Assembly (NCBI RefSeq): GCF_001612635.1
Contig: NZ_BDAV01000003.1
Location: 111,781 to 175,780 of the forward strand
Source: Nocardia africana NBRC 100379
GTDB taxonomy: Bacteria; Actinomycetota; Actinomycetes; Mycobacteriales; Mycobacteriaceae
DNA length: 64,000 nt
Direction: 5' to 3'
In this document: piece after piece, positions 53,310 to 62,465 of the stretch
Position numbering within the stretch: position 1 is the stretch's first letter
Layout: the number at the start of each line of letters is the position of its first letter
The notes under the pieces: generated by a model
Told to the model about the DNA's origin: nothing
Seen by the model: the letters and a program-made list of their open reading frames with translations, nothing else
Databases searched by the model: none
Translations under genes and position numbers: made by a program

Positions 53310-54347
53310 GTGGGAGTACCGACAGCAGTGCCCGTTTCGCAAGAGCCGGGACTGAAATTAGGGTGGCCGGACCGAGCCGACAAAGCGCGGCTGCATTACG
53401 TGTCCGGCAAGGGTGGGACCGGAAAATCCACGGTCGCAGGCGCTTTGGCACTCGCATTGGCCGCGGGCGGGCGCCGGGTACTGCTGGTCGAGGTGGAGGG
53501 CCGCCAATCGATTGCCCAATTGTTCGATCTGCCACCGCTGCCGCCCACCGAAACCAAGATCGCCACCGCCGACGGCGGCGGTGAGGTGATGGCGCTGGCC
53601 CTCGATATCGAACACGCCTTCCTCGAATATCTCGACATGTTCTACAACCTCGGCTTCGCGGGCCGGGCGATGCGCCGGATGGGCGCCATCGAATTCGTGA
53701 CGACGATCGCACCGGGTCTGCGGGACGTGATACTGACCGGCAAGATCAAGGAATGCGCCGTCCGCACGGACAAATCCGGTCGGCGCGTCTACGACGAGAT
53801 CGTCGTCGACGCCCCGCCGACGGGTCGCATCGCCGGCTTCCTCGACGTCACCAAGGCCATGGCCGAGGTCGCCAAGGGCGGGCCGATCGCCGGGCAGGCC
53901 GAGGGCGTTTCGGCGCTGCTGCATTCCGAGCAGACCGTCGTCCACTTGGTGACCCTGCTCGAGGCGTTGCCCGTGCAGGAGACCGCGGACGCGATCGCCG
54001 AGTTGACCGAATCGGATTTCCGGATCGGCACGGTCATCGTCAATCGCGCCACCGAGGGCTTTCTTCCCGCACCGGTGCGCGCCCGGGTCGCGACCGGTGA
54101 CGTCGATCTGGATGCCGTCCGGGCGGGACTGACCGAGGCCGGAATCACGGTGGACGACAACGACTTCCAGGGTCTGATCCGGGAAGCCGTCGAACATTCG
54201 GCAACCCTGCAGGCCCAGGACGACAGCTCCGCCGAACTGGCGAAGGTGGATATCAGCCGCTTGTATCTGCCCGCCTTGCCCGACGGTATGGACCTGGGCG
54301 GACTGTACGAACTGGCCGAGCATCTGAGCGCGCAGGGAGTCCGCTGA
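53310..54347 (+). CDS. Get3-like anion-transporting ATPase A (BagA/Rv3679 type)
   Basis: An ArsA/Get3-family ATPase of 345 residues with deviant Walker [10 protein letters not shown] (residues 32-40), [16 protein letters not shown] and a Get3-like dimer region. In M. tuberculosis Rv3679 and Rv3680 form a complex linked to envelope and glycerol-related phenotypes. The start is GTG 53310; GTG 53328 is an alternative with a GGGAG upstream. Its TGA overlaps the next ATG by one base (TGATG). Confidence 0.9.
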   Translation: MGVPTAVPVSQEPGLKLGWPDRADKARLHYVSGKGGTGKSTVAGALALALAAGGRRVLLVEVEGRQSIAQLFDLPPLPPTETKIATADGGGEVMALALDIEHAFLEYLDMFYNLGFAGRAMRRMGAIEFVTTIAPGLRDVILTGKIKECAVRTDKSGRRVYDEIVVDAPPTGRIAGFLDVTKAMAEVAKGGPIAGQAEGVSALLHSEQTVVHLVTLLEALPVQETADAIAELTESDFRIGTVIVNRATEGFLPAPVRARVATGDVDLDAVRAGLTEAGITVDDNDFQGLIREAVEHSATLQAQDDSSAELAKVDISRLYLPALPDGMDLGGLYELAEHLSAQGVR

Positions 54348-55552
54348 TGAGCCATCCGAGCCCGCTGATCCCCCCGGCGACTCCGCTGCTGGACATCGAG
54401 GCCATCATCGCCGACCCCACCGCGCGGGTAGTGGTGTGCTGCGGCTCCGGCGGGGTCGGTAAGACCACGACCGCCGCGGCGCTCGCGCTACGCGCGGCCG
54501 AAGAGGGCCGCAAGGTCGTGGTGCTGACCATCGACCCGGCGCGGCGGCTGGCTCAATCCCTGGGCGTCAGCGACCTCGGCAACGCGCCCCAGCGCGTCCA
54601 GCTGCCCGAGACGGCCAAGGGTGAGCTGTACGCGATGATGCTCAACATGCGCCGCACCTTCGACGAGATGGTGCTCGAGCACACCAGCCCGGACAAGGCC
54701 GAGCAGATCTTCGCCAACCCCTTCTATCAGACCGTCGCCTCCTCCTTCGGCGGAACGCAGGAGTACATGGCGATGGAGAAGCTGGGCCAGCTCGTCGGCC
54801 GCCGCGAGTGGGATCTGGTCGTCGTCGACACCCCGCCCTCGCGCAATGCCCTGGATTTCCTCGACGCGCCCAAGCGGCTGGGCAATTTCCTCAACGGCCG
54901 GATGATCCGCGTCATCATGGCGCCCGGCCGCGGCGTCGGCCGCTTCGTCACCGGCGCGATGAGCCTCGCCGTGCGCGGGGTGTCCACGGTCGTGGGCGGG
55001 CAGATGCTCAAGGACGCCTCGCTGTTCCTGCAGTCGCTGGAATCGATGTTCGGCGGCTTCCAGGACCGCGCCGAGCGCACCTACGCCATGCTCTCGCGGC
55101 CCGGAACCCATTTCGTGGTGGTCGCCGCGGCCGAACCGGACGCGCTGCGCGAGGCGTCGTTCTTCGTGGATCGGCTCTCGACCGACGGAATGCCACTGGC
55201 CGGGCTGGTCCTCAATCGCACCCATCCGGTGCTGTGCACCCTCTCGTCGGCTCAGGCGATCGCCGCCGCGGACCGGCTGAGCCCCGGCGCCGGCAGCGAT
55301 GCCGACGGCACCTCGAAGGAGGCCGTGGCCGCGGACGCCGCCACCGATCCCGCGACGCTGACCGCCGACATCCTGCGCATCCACGCCCATCGCGCGGTCA
55401 CCGCCAAGCGCGAACAGCATCTGCTGCACCGCTTCACCGGCGCTCATCCGCGGGTGCCGATCGTGACGGTGACCGCCCTGCCGTTCGAAGTGTCCGATCT
55501 GGACGCGTTGCGCGCGGTCGGCGAACAGCTCGCCGGATCCGGCGCGGCCTGA
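54347..55552 (+). CDS. Get3-like anion-transporting ATPase B (BagB/Rv3680 type)
   Basis: A 401-residue partner of the upstream ATPase, with [10 protein letters not shown] (residues 33-42), [11 protein letters not shown] and [15 protein letters not shown]. Residues 324-345 form a low-complexity insertion ([20 protein letters not shown]). Both subunits keep their nucleotide sites, unlike pairs with one dead subunit. Terminated by a strong hairpin shared with whiB4. Confidence 0.9.
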   Translation: MSHPSPLIPPATPLLDIEAIIADPTARVVVCCGSGGVGKTTTAAALALRAAEEGRKVVVLTIDPARRLAQSLGVSDLGNAPQRVQLPETAKGELYAMMLNMRRTFDEMVLEHTSPDKAEQIFANPFYQTVASSFGGTQEYMAMEKLGQLVGRREWDLVVVDTPPSRNALDFLDAPKRLGNFLNGRMIRVIMAPGRGVGRFVTGAMSLAVRGVSTVVGGQMLKDASLFLQSLESMFGGFQDRAERTYAMLSRPGTHFVVVAAAEPDALREASFFVDRLSTDGMPLAGLVLNRTHPVLCTLSSAQAIAAADRLSPGAGSDADGTSKEAVAADAATDPATLTADILRIHAHRAVTAKREQHLLHRFTGAHPRVPIVTVTALPFEVSDLDALRAVGEQLAGSGAA

Positions 55553-55561
55553 ATTCTTCCG

Positions 55562-55606
55562 TGGCGCCGACATGAGCGGCGCTGATGTGAGTGGCGCTGA
55601 CGTGCG
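55562..55606. repeat. 15-base tandem repeat, three copies
   Basis: Three imperfect copies of a 15-base unit (consensus TGGCGCTGACGTGAG) directly after the ATPase stop. A 44-codon frame through it would encode repeated Ser-Gly-Ala-Asp-Val but runs through the terminator, so I do not call a gene. Confidence 0.65.
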
Positions 55607-55636
55607 GCCCCGATTCCGCACGTCACCGGCCGGAAA

Positions 55637-55670
55637 ACGGTCCGAGCCCGCACGCGCGGGCTCGGACCGT
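55637..55670. terminator. bidirectional hairpin terminator
   Basis: A perfect 15 bp stem with ACGC loop between the convergent BagB-like and whiB4 genes. Arms start ACGGTCCGAGCC and end GGCTCGGACCGT. Confidence 0.8.
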
Positions 55671-55681
55671 ACCGGACTCGA

Positions 55682-56005
55682 CTACATCGCGACCTTCTGC
55701 TGACGCTGGGCCCGGAAGAAGTCCGCCCACGAGGTCACCTCGGGATGCTGCTTGAGCAGCGCACGCCGCTGCCGCTCGGTCATCCCACCCCACACACCGA
55801 ATTCCACTCGATTGTCGAGGGCGTCGGCACCGCACTCCATGAGCACCGGGCAGTGCCGGCAGATGGTGGCCGCCTTGCGCTGGGCGGCACCACGCACGAA
55901 CAACTGGTCGGGATCCACTTCCTTGCATCGGGCCTGGGACACCCAGGCGATTCTCGCTTCGGCCTGCTCCACGTCCAATCGAGCGATGGGGGTAGTCATG
56001 TGCAT
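55682..56005 (-). CDS. whiB4: WhiB-family iron-sulfur regulator (WhiB4-like)
   Basis: A 107-residue redox-sensing transcription factor. The 4Fe-4S ligands are in ARCKEV and CRHCPVLMEC (C...C-X2-C-X5-C), followed by GVWGGMTERQRR. Position next to ponA2 and the Get3-like ATPases matches Rv3681c (WhiB4). ATG 56005 or 55999 are both preceded by AAAGGGG. Likely responds to oxidative stress. Confidence 0.93.
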   Translation of the reverse strand: MHMTTPIARLDVEQAEARIAWVSQARCKEVDPDQLFVRGAAQRKAATICRHCPVLMECGADALDNRVEFGVWGGMTERQRRALLKQHPEVTSWADFFRAQRQQKVAM

Positions 56006-56286
56006 TTGGTGTGCCCCTTTGCAGTCCGAACACCGGGTCAACGGCGCTCCGGAATCGCGTGCAGCCCACAGCAACCCAACCCCGCTGCGCTCCGCACCAC
56101 ATTCCACTTTGAGTGTTAGCTCTATCACACTGGGTTCTCAATCTAGGTAAAGGTATGGGGCGAGCGCAAGACCGTGCCCGTATTTTCTGGTACGCCCGTC
56201 CCTGCGGGGGCCGCCCGACCAGCGGTCATGGCGCGCCGCCGACCGCGCACCGCGCGTGTGACGGCGGGCCAATTAGGCTGGGGCGC

Positions 56287-58650
56287 GTGCCGATCTCACA
56301 AACGCTCGCGAGGCTCGCCGGCGCCTGCGTCCTAGCGGCCGTACTCGTCGCCGGATTGCTGTTCCCGCTCGCCGGCGGCTTCGGGTACATGTCGAACCGC
56401 GCAGCCGATGCCGTGGACAACGTTTCCGCGGAGTTGGTGGCGGGCACCGCGCCGGCGGTGTCCACGATGGTCGATGCGACCGGAGCCCCCATCGCGTGGC
56501 TGTACGAACAGAGACGTTTCGAGGTCCCCAGCGACAAGATCGCCAACGATATGAAGTTGGCGATCGTCTCCATCGAGGACAAACGCTTCGCCGAACACGG
56601 CGGCGTCGACTGGCAGGGCACGCTGCGCGCATTCCTGACCAACACCTCGAGCGGTGAGGTACAGCAGGGCGCCTCGACCATCGACCAGCAGTACGTGAAG
56701 AACTTCCAGCTGCTGGTGGTCGCGAAAACCGACGCCGAACGCCGGGCCGCGATCGAGACCACGCCGGCCCGTAAACTGCGCGAAATCCGCATGGCGCTGA
56801 CCTTGGAGAAAGAGCTCACCAAGGACGAGATCCTCACCCGCTACCTGAATCTGGTGCCGTTCGGCAACGGCTCCTACGGAATTCAGGACGCGGCGCAGAC
56901 CTATTTCGGCGTCGACGCGAAGGATTTGAAGGTCGCGCAGGCCGCCATGCTCGCCGGCATGGTCCAGTCCAGCTCCAAACTCAACCCGTACACCAATCCC
57001 AAGGGTGTGCTGGAGCGGCGTAATACGGTGTTGGACACGCTGATCCAGAACATTCCGAGCCGGGCCGACGAATTCCGGGCCGCCAAGGAGCAGCCACTGG
57101 GCGTGCTGCCGGAGCCCAAGGGCCTGCCGCGCGGATGCATCGCCGCAGGTGACCGTGGCTATTTCTGTGATTACGCGCTGCAGTATCTCGCCAATGCGGG
57201 AATCAGCAAGGATCAGATGGACAAGGGCGGATATCTGATTCGCACCACATTGGATCCGGCGGTGCAGAATTCGGTCAAGGCCGCCGTCACGGCGAACACC
57301 GATCCGAATCTGGAGAATATCGCCGAGGTCATGAGCATCATCGCTCCCGGCCAGGACTCCCACCACATCCTGGCGATGACCTCGAGCCGCACCTACGGTC
57401 TGGATCAGGGTGCGCATCAAACCGTCCAACCGCAGCCGTATTCGATGGTCGGTGACGGTGCCGGGTCGATTTTCAAGATCTTCACCACGGCCGCCGCGAT
57501 GGAGAAGGGGCTGGGCACCAGCGCTCAGCTGGATGTGCCGTCGTTCTTCGCCGCGAAGGGTATGGGTAACGGTGGCGCCCCGGGCTGTCCGCCCGCCACC
57601 TATTGCGTGAAGAACGTCGGTAATTACAAATCGCCGGAGTCGGTGACCGAGGCGTTGGCGCAGTCGCCGAATACCGCGTTCGTCAAGCTCATTCAGGACG
57701 TCGGCGTGACACCGACGGTCGATATGGCGGTCCGGCTCGGGATGCGCTCCTACACCGAAGCGGGCACCTCCGGCCACGGCAATCAGAGCCTGGCGGACAT
57801 GATCAAACAGCAGAATCTGGGCTCGTTCACCCTGGGACCGGTCGCGATCAATCCGCTGGAATTGTCCAATGTCGCCGCGACGCTGGCCTCCGGCGGCAAG
57901 TGGTGCCCGCCCTCGCCGATCGCCGAGGTGATCGACCGCGACGGTAAGCAGGTTCCGCTCACCCAGCAGCCCTGTGAACAGGTCGTCGAGCCCGGGTTGG
58001 CGAACACCCTCGCCAATGCGCTGAGCCAGGACGCCGTGGGCGGTACCGCGGCCGGTTCGGCCCGCGCGGTGGGCTGGAACGCACCGGTGTCGGCCAAGAC
58101 GGGAACCACCGAAACCCACCGGTCCTCGGCGTTCCTCGGCTTCACCAATTCGATGGCCGGCTCCGCCTACATCTACGGCGACTCCCCGACGCCCGGCGAG
58201 ATCTGCTCGTTCCCGCTACGCACCTGCGGTGACGGCAACCTCTTCGGCGGTAACGAACCGGCTCGCAGCTGGTTCGGCGGTATCAAACCGGTACTCGACA
58301 AATTCCCGCCGCCCACCCTGCCGCCGCTGGACGACAAATATGTGCGCGGCTCGAACAATGCCCAGATTCCGGATGTGAACGGCATGTCGGAGTCCGAGGC
58401 CCGTTCGGTGCTCATCGGCGCGGGCTTCCAGGTGTCGACGGTCACCACGCCCGGGTCGGCGGCCAAGGGGACGGTCACCGCTACCACGCCGAACGGCTCG
58501 GCCATTCCCGGATCGGTGATCACCGTGCTCGTCAGCGACGGCACCCAGCGGGAGATTCCGCGCCCCGGACCGCCGCCGGCGCCGCCGGTGCTCCCGGGTC
58601 TGCCGCCGATACCGCGGCTGCCACCGATTCCGATCCCGATCCCCCGGTAG
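56287..58650 (+). CDS. ponA2: bifunctional penicillin-binding protein (PonA2-like) with PASTA domain
   Basis: Class A PBP of 787 residues. It has an N-terminal anchor (LARLAGACVLAAVLVAGLLFP), a GT51 transglycosylase (EDKRFAEHGGVDW, QGASTIDQQYVKN), a transpeptidase with Ser394-Ile-Phe-Lys397, SPN and KTG (SAKTGTTETH), one PASTA domain (IPDVNGMSESEARSVLIGAGF) and a Pro-rich tail. It builds peptidoglycan at the cell surface. The start GTG 56287 precedes the anchor directly. Divergent from whiB4. Confidence 0.95.
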   Translation: MPISQTLARLAGACVLAAVLVAGLLFPLAGGFGYMSNRAADAVDNVSAELVAGTAPAVSTMVDATGAPIAWLYEQRRFEVPSDKIANDMKLAIVSIEDKRFAEHGGVDWQGTLRAFLTNTSSGEVQQGASTIDQQYVKNFQLLVVAKTDAERRAAIETTPARKLREIRMALTLEKELTKDEILTRYLNLVPFGNGSYGIQDAAQTYFGVDAKDLKVAQAAMLAGMVQSSSKLNPYTNPKGVLERRNTVLDTLIQNIPSRADEFRAAKEQPLGVLPEPKGLPRGCIAAGDRGYFCDYALQYLANAGISKDQMDKGGYLIRTTLDPAVQNSVKAAVTANTDPNLENIAEVMSIIAPGQDSHHILAMTSSRTYGLDQGAHQTVQPQPYSMVGDGAGSIFKIFTTAAAMEKGLGTSAQLDVPSFFAAKGMGNGGAPGCPPATYCVKNVGNYKSPESVTEALAQSPNTAFVKLIQDVGVTPTVDMAVRLGMRSYTEAGTSGHGNQSLADMIKQQNLGSFTLGPVAINPLELSNVAATLASGGKWCPPSPIAEVIDRDGKQVPLTQQPCEQVVEPGLANTLANALSQDAVGGTAAGSARAVGWNAPVSAKTGTTETHRSSAFLGFTNSMAGSAYIYGDSPTPGEICSFPLRTCGDGNLFGGNEPARSWFGGIKPVLDKFPPPTLPPLDDKYVRGSNNAQIPDVNGMSESEARSVLIGAGFQVSTVTTPGSAAKGTVTATTPNGSAIPGSVITVLVSDGTQREIPRPGPPPAPPVLPGLPPIPRLPPIPIPIPR

Positions 58651-58656
58651 CGATAC

Positions 58657-58699
58657 GCGAGAGGCCGGCGAATGTGCGACACATTCGCCGGCCTCTCGC
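58657..58699. terminator. bidirectional hairpin terminator
   Basis: A perfect 20 bp stem with loop CGA, between the convergent ponA2 and YqeY genes; the plus strand continues with CTTTG. The strongest terminator in the window. Confidence 0.88.
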
Positions 58700-58713
58700 T
58701 TTGTCCGGTGAAG

Positions 58714-59178
58714 CTACAACCGGGCCTTGACCGCGGCCGAGATCCGCGAACCGTCCGCGCGGCCGGCGGCCAGCGCGGTCGCGACCTTCATGACCTGGCC
58801 CATCTGTTTCATGCCCGGACGCTCGCCCAACTGCTCGGCCACGTCGGCGATGGCGGTATCGGCGATGTCGGCGACCTCGGCCTCGGTGAGCGGGGTCGGC
58901 AGATACTCGTCGATGATCTCCTGCTCGGCGCGCTCGTTGGCGGCCAGCTCGCCGCGACCGTTCTGTTCGTAGACGACGGCCGCCTCGTTGCGCTTCTTCG
59001 CCTCCTTGCCGAGGACTGCGATCACCTCGGCATCGGAGAGCTCCTTCGCCTGGGCGCCGGCGACCTCGGCGTTCTGCACGGCTGCCAGCAGCATGCGCAG
59101 CGTGTTGAGGCGCAACGTGTCCTTGGCCTTCATGGCCGCGGTCAGATCGGCGCGCAACTTCGATTTGAGTTCCGACAT
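58714..59178 (-). CDS. GatB/YqeY domain-containing protein
   Basis: A 154-residue YqeY-type protein: helical, with RADLTAAMKAKDTLRLNTLRMLLAAVQ at the start and MKQMGQVMKVATALAAGRADG at the end. It is related to the tail domain of the GatB amidotransferase but has no catalytic part; the role is unclear. The start is ATG 59178. Confidence 0.93.
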   Translation of the reverse strand: MSELKSKLRADLTAAMKAKDTLRLNTLRMLLAAVQNAEVAGAQAKELSDAEVIAVLGKEAKKRNEAAVVYEQNGRGELAANERAEQEIIDEYLPTPLTEAEVADIADTAIADVAEQLGERPGMKQMGQVMKVATALAAGRADGSRISAAVKARL

Positions 59179-59326
59179 GCGCCACACGCTAGCCGTTGTT
59201 CGCGGACCCTCCCACCGCATTTCCGCGTGTCGAGCCGGGTGGACGGGTACGACAGCGCCCGGCAAACCGGATGCCTGTGCGGAATCACACTCGGTATTCG
59301 TCACAGTGGTCGCCTATTCTGGGCTG

Positions 59327-60313
59327 ATGCCCGTATTCTCGTCCCCCGCACTTCGACGAGCAGCGCTGGGCTCCGGAGCTAAGGTCGCCGCCGCGGCCGC
59401 CGGTACCGCAGTGGCCGGAATCGGCTATGCCTCGCTGATCGAACGCAATGCCTTCGTCCTTCGTGAGGCCACGATGCCGGTGCTGCAGCCGGGCTCGTCG
59501 AGCCTGCGTGTGCTGCACATCAGCGACCTGCACATGACGCCCGGCCAGAAACTCAAACAGGCCTGGGTTCGCGAACTCGCCGCCCTGGAACCGGACCTGG
59601 TCGTCAACACCGGTGACAATCTCGCGCATCCGAAGGCGGTGCCCGCGGTAGTGCAGTCGCTGTCGGCGCTGCTCTCCCGTCCGGGCATCTTCGTCTTCGG
59701 CAGTAACGACTATTTCGCGCCCGTTCCGAAGAATCCGCTCAAGTACTTCGACAAGAACCACAAGCGCGTGCACGGGGATCCGCTGCCCTGGCAGGATCTG
59801 CGCGCGGCGTTCAGCGAGCGCGGCTGGCTGGATCTGACCCATGTTCGGCGCGATCTCGAGGTCGCCGGAATCAAGATCTCGACGGCCGGCGTCGACGATC
59901 CGCATCTGGCCCGCGACCGGTACGACACCGTCGCCGGCTCGCCGAACCCCCTGGCCGATCTGAGCATCGGACTCACCCATTCGCCCGAACCCCGGGTGCT
60001 CGACCGGTTCGCCGGTGACGGGTACGACCTCGTGCTGGCCGGACACACCCACGGCGGACAGCTGTGCCTGCCGGGATTCGGCGCACTGGTCACCAACTGC
60101 GGTATCGATCGGTCCCGGGTGAAGGGGCCGTCGCGCTGGGGTGCGCACACGCGGCTGCACGTGTCCGCGGGTCTGGGCACCTCGCCGTGGGCGCCGTACC
60201 GCTTCTGCTGCCGCCCCGAGGCGACCCTGCTGACGCTGGTGGCCGCACCGCCGAAAGGCCCCATCGCCGACAGTGGCCATGGCGTCTCGGAATCGGAGGC
60301 CGTGGCGCGCTAG
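59327..60313 (+). CDS. metallophosphoesterase, membrane-anchored
   Basis: A 328-residue calcineurin-like phosphoesterase homologous to Rv3683. The di-metal motifs are HISDLHMTPGQ, NTGDNLAHP, GSNDYF (GNHE-equivalent) and AGHTHGGQ. An N-terminal hydrophobic segment (AAAAAGTAVAGIGYASLI) likely anchors it. YkuE-type lipid phosphatase or phosphodiesterase activity is possible. Confidence 0.92.
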   Translation: MPVFSSPALRRAALGSGAKVAAAAAGTAVAGIGYASLIERNAFVLREATMPVLQPGSSSLRVLHISDLHMTPGQKLKQAWVRELAALEPDLVVNTGDNLAHPKAVPAVVQSLSALLSRPGIFVFGSNDYFAPVPKNPLKYFDKNHKRVHGDPLPWQDLRAAFSERGWLDLTHVRRDLEVAGIKISTAGVDDPHLARDRYDTVAGSPNPLADLSIGLTHSPEPRVLDRFAGDGYDLVLAGHTHGGQLCLPGFGALVTNCGIDRSRVKGPSRWGAHTRLHVSAGLGTSPWAPYRFCCRPEATLLTLVAAPPKGPIADSGHGVSESEAVAR

Positions 60314-60352
60314 GGTGGCGTGCCGAGGCACGACATCAGGCAGGGGTACACG

Positions 60353-61840
60353 GTGAACAGTGGGTTCGAGCGGAACGACGATCCGACCGCGCGACGAGAA
60401 CCCACTCCCGACTCGAACGAGACCCCGCCGACGCTGGCTATCCGGCGAGTGCCGGGTGCGAATTTCCCTGTGTCGCAAGGCTCTCCGTGGGCTCGGCCGA
60501 GTTCGATTCCCACCCCTCCCGGTGGCGCGGCCGAACCCGCACGACCCGGCTCTCCGGCCGAGCCTGCGAAGCCCGCGCCGCCGGACGCGGGCCGGTCGCC
60601 CGGATCGCTCGTCGACGGGAACGACGCTGCCGGAGGACAATCCGCTCCGGCTCATCCGTGGTCGCCACAGGGTCATCCCGACGCTCCTCCGACATCGCAG
60701 GGCACGCCGACGGGCTTCGCTCCGTCGCCGCACGGTTTCGGCGCCCCGGGCGGGCCCGGCGGTCCGAACAACCCGAACCCCTTCGGCGGGCAGTGGAATT
60801 CCGGCGCGCCGGGTGCACCGTCGGGGCCGGGCGGAACCGATGCGCCCACCACCGCCTTCGGGGCACGACCCGGGATGCCGCAGTGGCCGGGCAACGCGAT
60901 GCCGGGCGCGAATACTGCCTCCCAGCAACAGTTCTCGGCGCCGTCCGGTAACGGTCGCCCCGAGCCGGATTGGCAGTTGGGGGTCGGATCGCACCCCGCA
61001 TCGCAGCAGGCGTCCTGGGGCCCGCCGACGGCTCAGCATCCGCACACCGAGTTGCTCCAGGCACCGGCCGAGCAGAAGCCACGGCGACGGAAAGCTCTGC
61101 TGCTCAGCGGAATCGGGGTACTGGTCGTCGTGGCGATCGGCGCCACCGTAGCAGTCGTCGCCAGCCGGCATTCCGACTCGCCGGCCGCCGCGGGTCCGGG
61201 CAAGCCTTCGATGGTCAGTGCGCTCAGTAGCGAAAACAAGCCGCCCCAACCGCCGTCGCGACCACAGCAGACGGCGCCGAAGCCGCAGCCCGGCGCTGCG
61301 GCGCCGCCGATGGTTCCCGGCTACCAGGTCGTGCAGATCACCGACCGCGGCGCGGCCTACGACGCGCCCCCGGAGTGGAAGATCGATCCGATCGGCACCG
61401 CCGCCTGGGGTTCGGGATCGAATCCACTGGAAATCGCGGGCCTGGCGCAGGACGGCAAGAACTACTGCCCGAACTACACCCGGACCAACGCCTTCCTCAC
61501 CATGTCCCCCCAGGCGGACCCGGCCGCGGCCGCCGCCGATATCGGGGCCCGGATGGCCAAGTTCGGCTGGTCGAACGCCACCGTCGCCGCCCCGGCCCCC
61601 GCCGAGCCGATGGTCTCCCTGGACGGGCAGCTGCACGGCTCCTTCGTGGAGACCACCGGTAGCGCGCCCCCGCCGGCGCCCGGCTGCGCCACGACCTTCG
61701 CGGTCTACACCTTCGCCTTCCCCAGCGAAAACGGGAACTTCGTCATGACCGTCGCCGCCGACACCGGCGTCGACAAGTCCGTGGACAAGGAAACCGCCAA
61801 GCGCATCCTCTCCACCATCCGCCCCCTCCCCGCCCGCTGA
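60353..61840 (+). CDS. proline-rich single-pass membrane protein with extracytoplasmic domain
   Basis: A 495-residue protein: a disordered Pro/Gly/Ala cytoplasmic half (about residues 1-245), a basic stop-transfer KPRRRKALLL, one membrane helix (SGIGVLVVVAIGATVAVVA), a Pro/Gln linker, and a C-terminal domain (GYQVVQITDRGAAYDAPPEW to the end). That domain has two Cys that could form a disulfide and a C-terminal helix. The type is common in Nocardia; the function is unknown. The start is GTG 60353, preceded by AGGGG. Confidence 0.85.
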   Translation: MNSGFERNDDPTARREPTPDSNETPPTLAIRRVPGANFPVSQGSPWARPSSIPTPPGGAAEPARPGSPAEPAKPAPPDAGRSPGSLVDGNDAAGGQSAPAHPWSPQGHPDAPPTSQGTPTGFAPSPHGFGAPGGPGGPNNPNPFGGQWNSGAPGAPSGPGGTDAPTTAFGARPGMPQWPGNAMPGANTASQQQFSAPSGNGRPEPDWQLGVGSHPASQQASWGPPTAQHPHTELLQAPAEQKPRRRKALLLSGIGVLVVVAIGATVAVVASRHSDSPAAAGPGKPSMVSALSSENKPPQPPSRPQQTAPKPQPGAAAPPMVPGYQVVQITDRGAAYDAPPEWKIDPIGTAAWGSGSNPLEIAGLAQDGKNYCPNYTRTNAFLTMSPQADPAAAAADIGARMAKFGWSNATVAAPAPAEPMVSLDGQLHGSFVETTGSAPPPAPGCATTFAVYTFAFPSENGNFVMTVAADTGVDKSVDKETAKRILSTIRPLPAR

Positions 61841-61896
61841 CCAGCGGATTTAATTATCCGCTCCCCCCTGCTGTAAGCTACGACAGGCTCAACTCA

Positions 61897-61971
<75 letters not shown>

Positions 61972-61991
61972 TCGTGTGTGGAGACACGGCG

Positions 61992-62023
61992 GAGGCCCTG
62001 ACCAATCCACTGGTCAGGGCCTC
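61992..62023 (+). terminator. tRNA-Pro terminator
   Basis: GAGGCCCTGACCA pairs perfectly with TGGTCAGGGCCTC around a six-base loop, then TTGCTTT. Confidence 0.85.
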
Positions 62024-62149
62024 TTGCTTTGCCGGGTGCGGATCGCGGTGCCGGGTTCGGGAGACTTCACCGTCCACAGCCCGATCCTCCGGTCGGGCTC
62101 CCTTCCCATTTCCGGGACCACCGGAAAACCTTGTGCTACAACTTTGTTC

Positions 62150-62440
62150 GTGGCGGCACTCATCGGCTTGGTGGTGATCCTGGGGATCATCATTCTCATC
62201 GCGGGAGCGATTCTGTTGATCGTCAGTGTGGTGAGAGCGCCGGGGCGGCGGCGAGCACGTTCCGCCCCGGAGGCGTCGCAGCACCAGGACCTGCCGATGT
62301 GGACTCCGCCGCAGAATCAGGATGTTCCGTTGTGGAGCCCCCCGCAGAATCAGGACGTCCCGCTGTGGAGCCCCCCGCAGCAGCATTCCGCGCAGCAGCA
62401 GCCTGCCCGGACGCCGTACTGGTCGCCCGGTCCCCGGTAG
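62150..62440 (+). CDS. small membrane protein with three 11-residue repeats
   Basis: A 96-residue protein: one N-terminal membrane helix (residues 3-28, rich in Ile/Leu/Val), a basic stop (RAPGRRRAR), then three copies of an 11-residue unit (residues 45-77, consensus NQDVPLWSPPQ) and a final degenerate WSPGPR. The start is GTG 62150, directly before the helix. The repeated Trp and Pro suggest a binding or extended surface element. The function is unknown. Confidence 0.65.
   Translation: MAALIGLVVILGIIILIAGAILLIVSVVRAPGRRRARSAPEASQHQDLPMWTPPQNQDVPLWSPPQNQDVPLWSPPQQHSAQQQPARTPYWSPGPR
62282..62380 (+). repeat. 33-base tandem repeat, three copies, in frame
   Basis: Three 33-base units encode HQDLPMWTPPQ and two NQDVPLWSPPQ copies. 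The last two are nearly identical at DNA level, so copy number may vary between strains. Confidence 0.8.
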
Positions 62441-62465
62441 GCACGGGCCCGCTCGCTGGGCCTGC

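Noticed and set aside
55573..55710. 44-codon frame with Ser-Gly-Ala-Asp-Val repeats resembling a pentapeptide-repeat protein
   Set aside because: It runs through the shared terminator into the whiB4 3' end, has no ribosome site, and only two repeat units.
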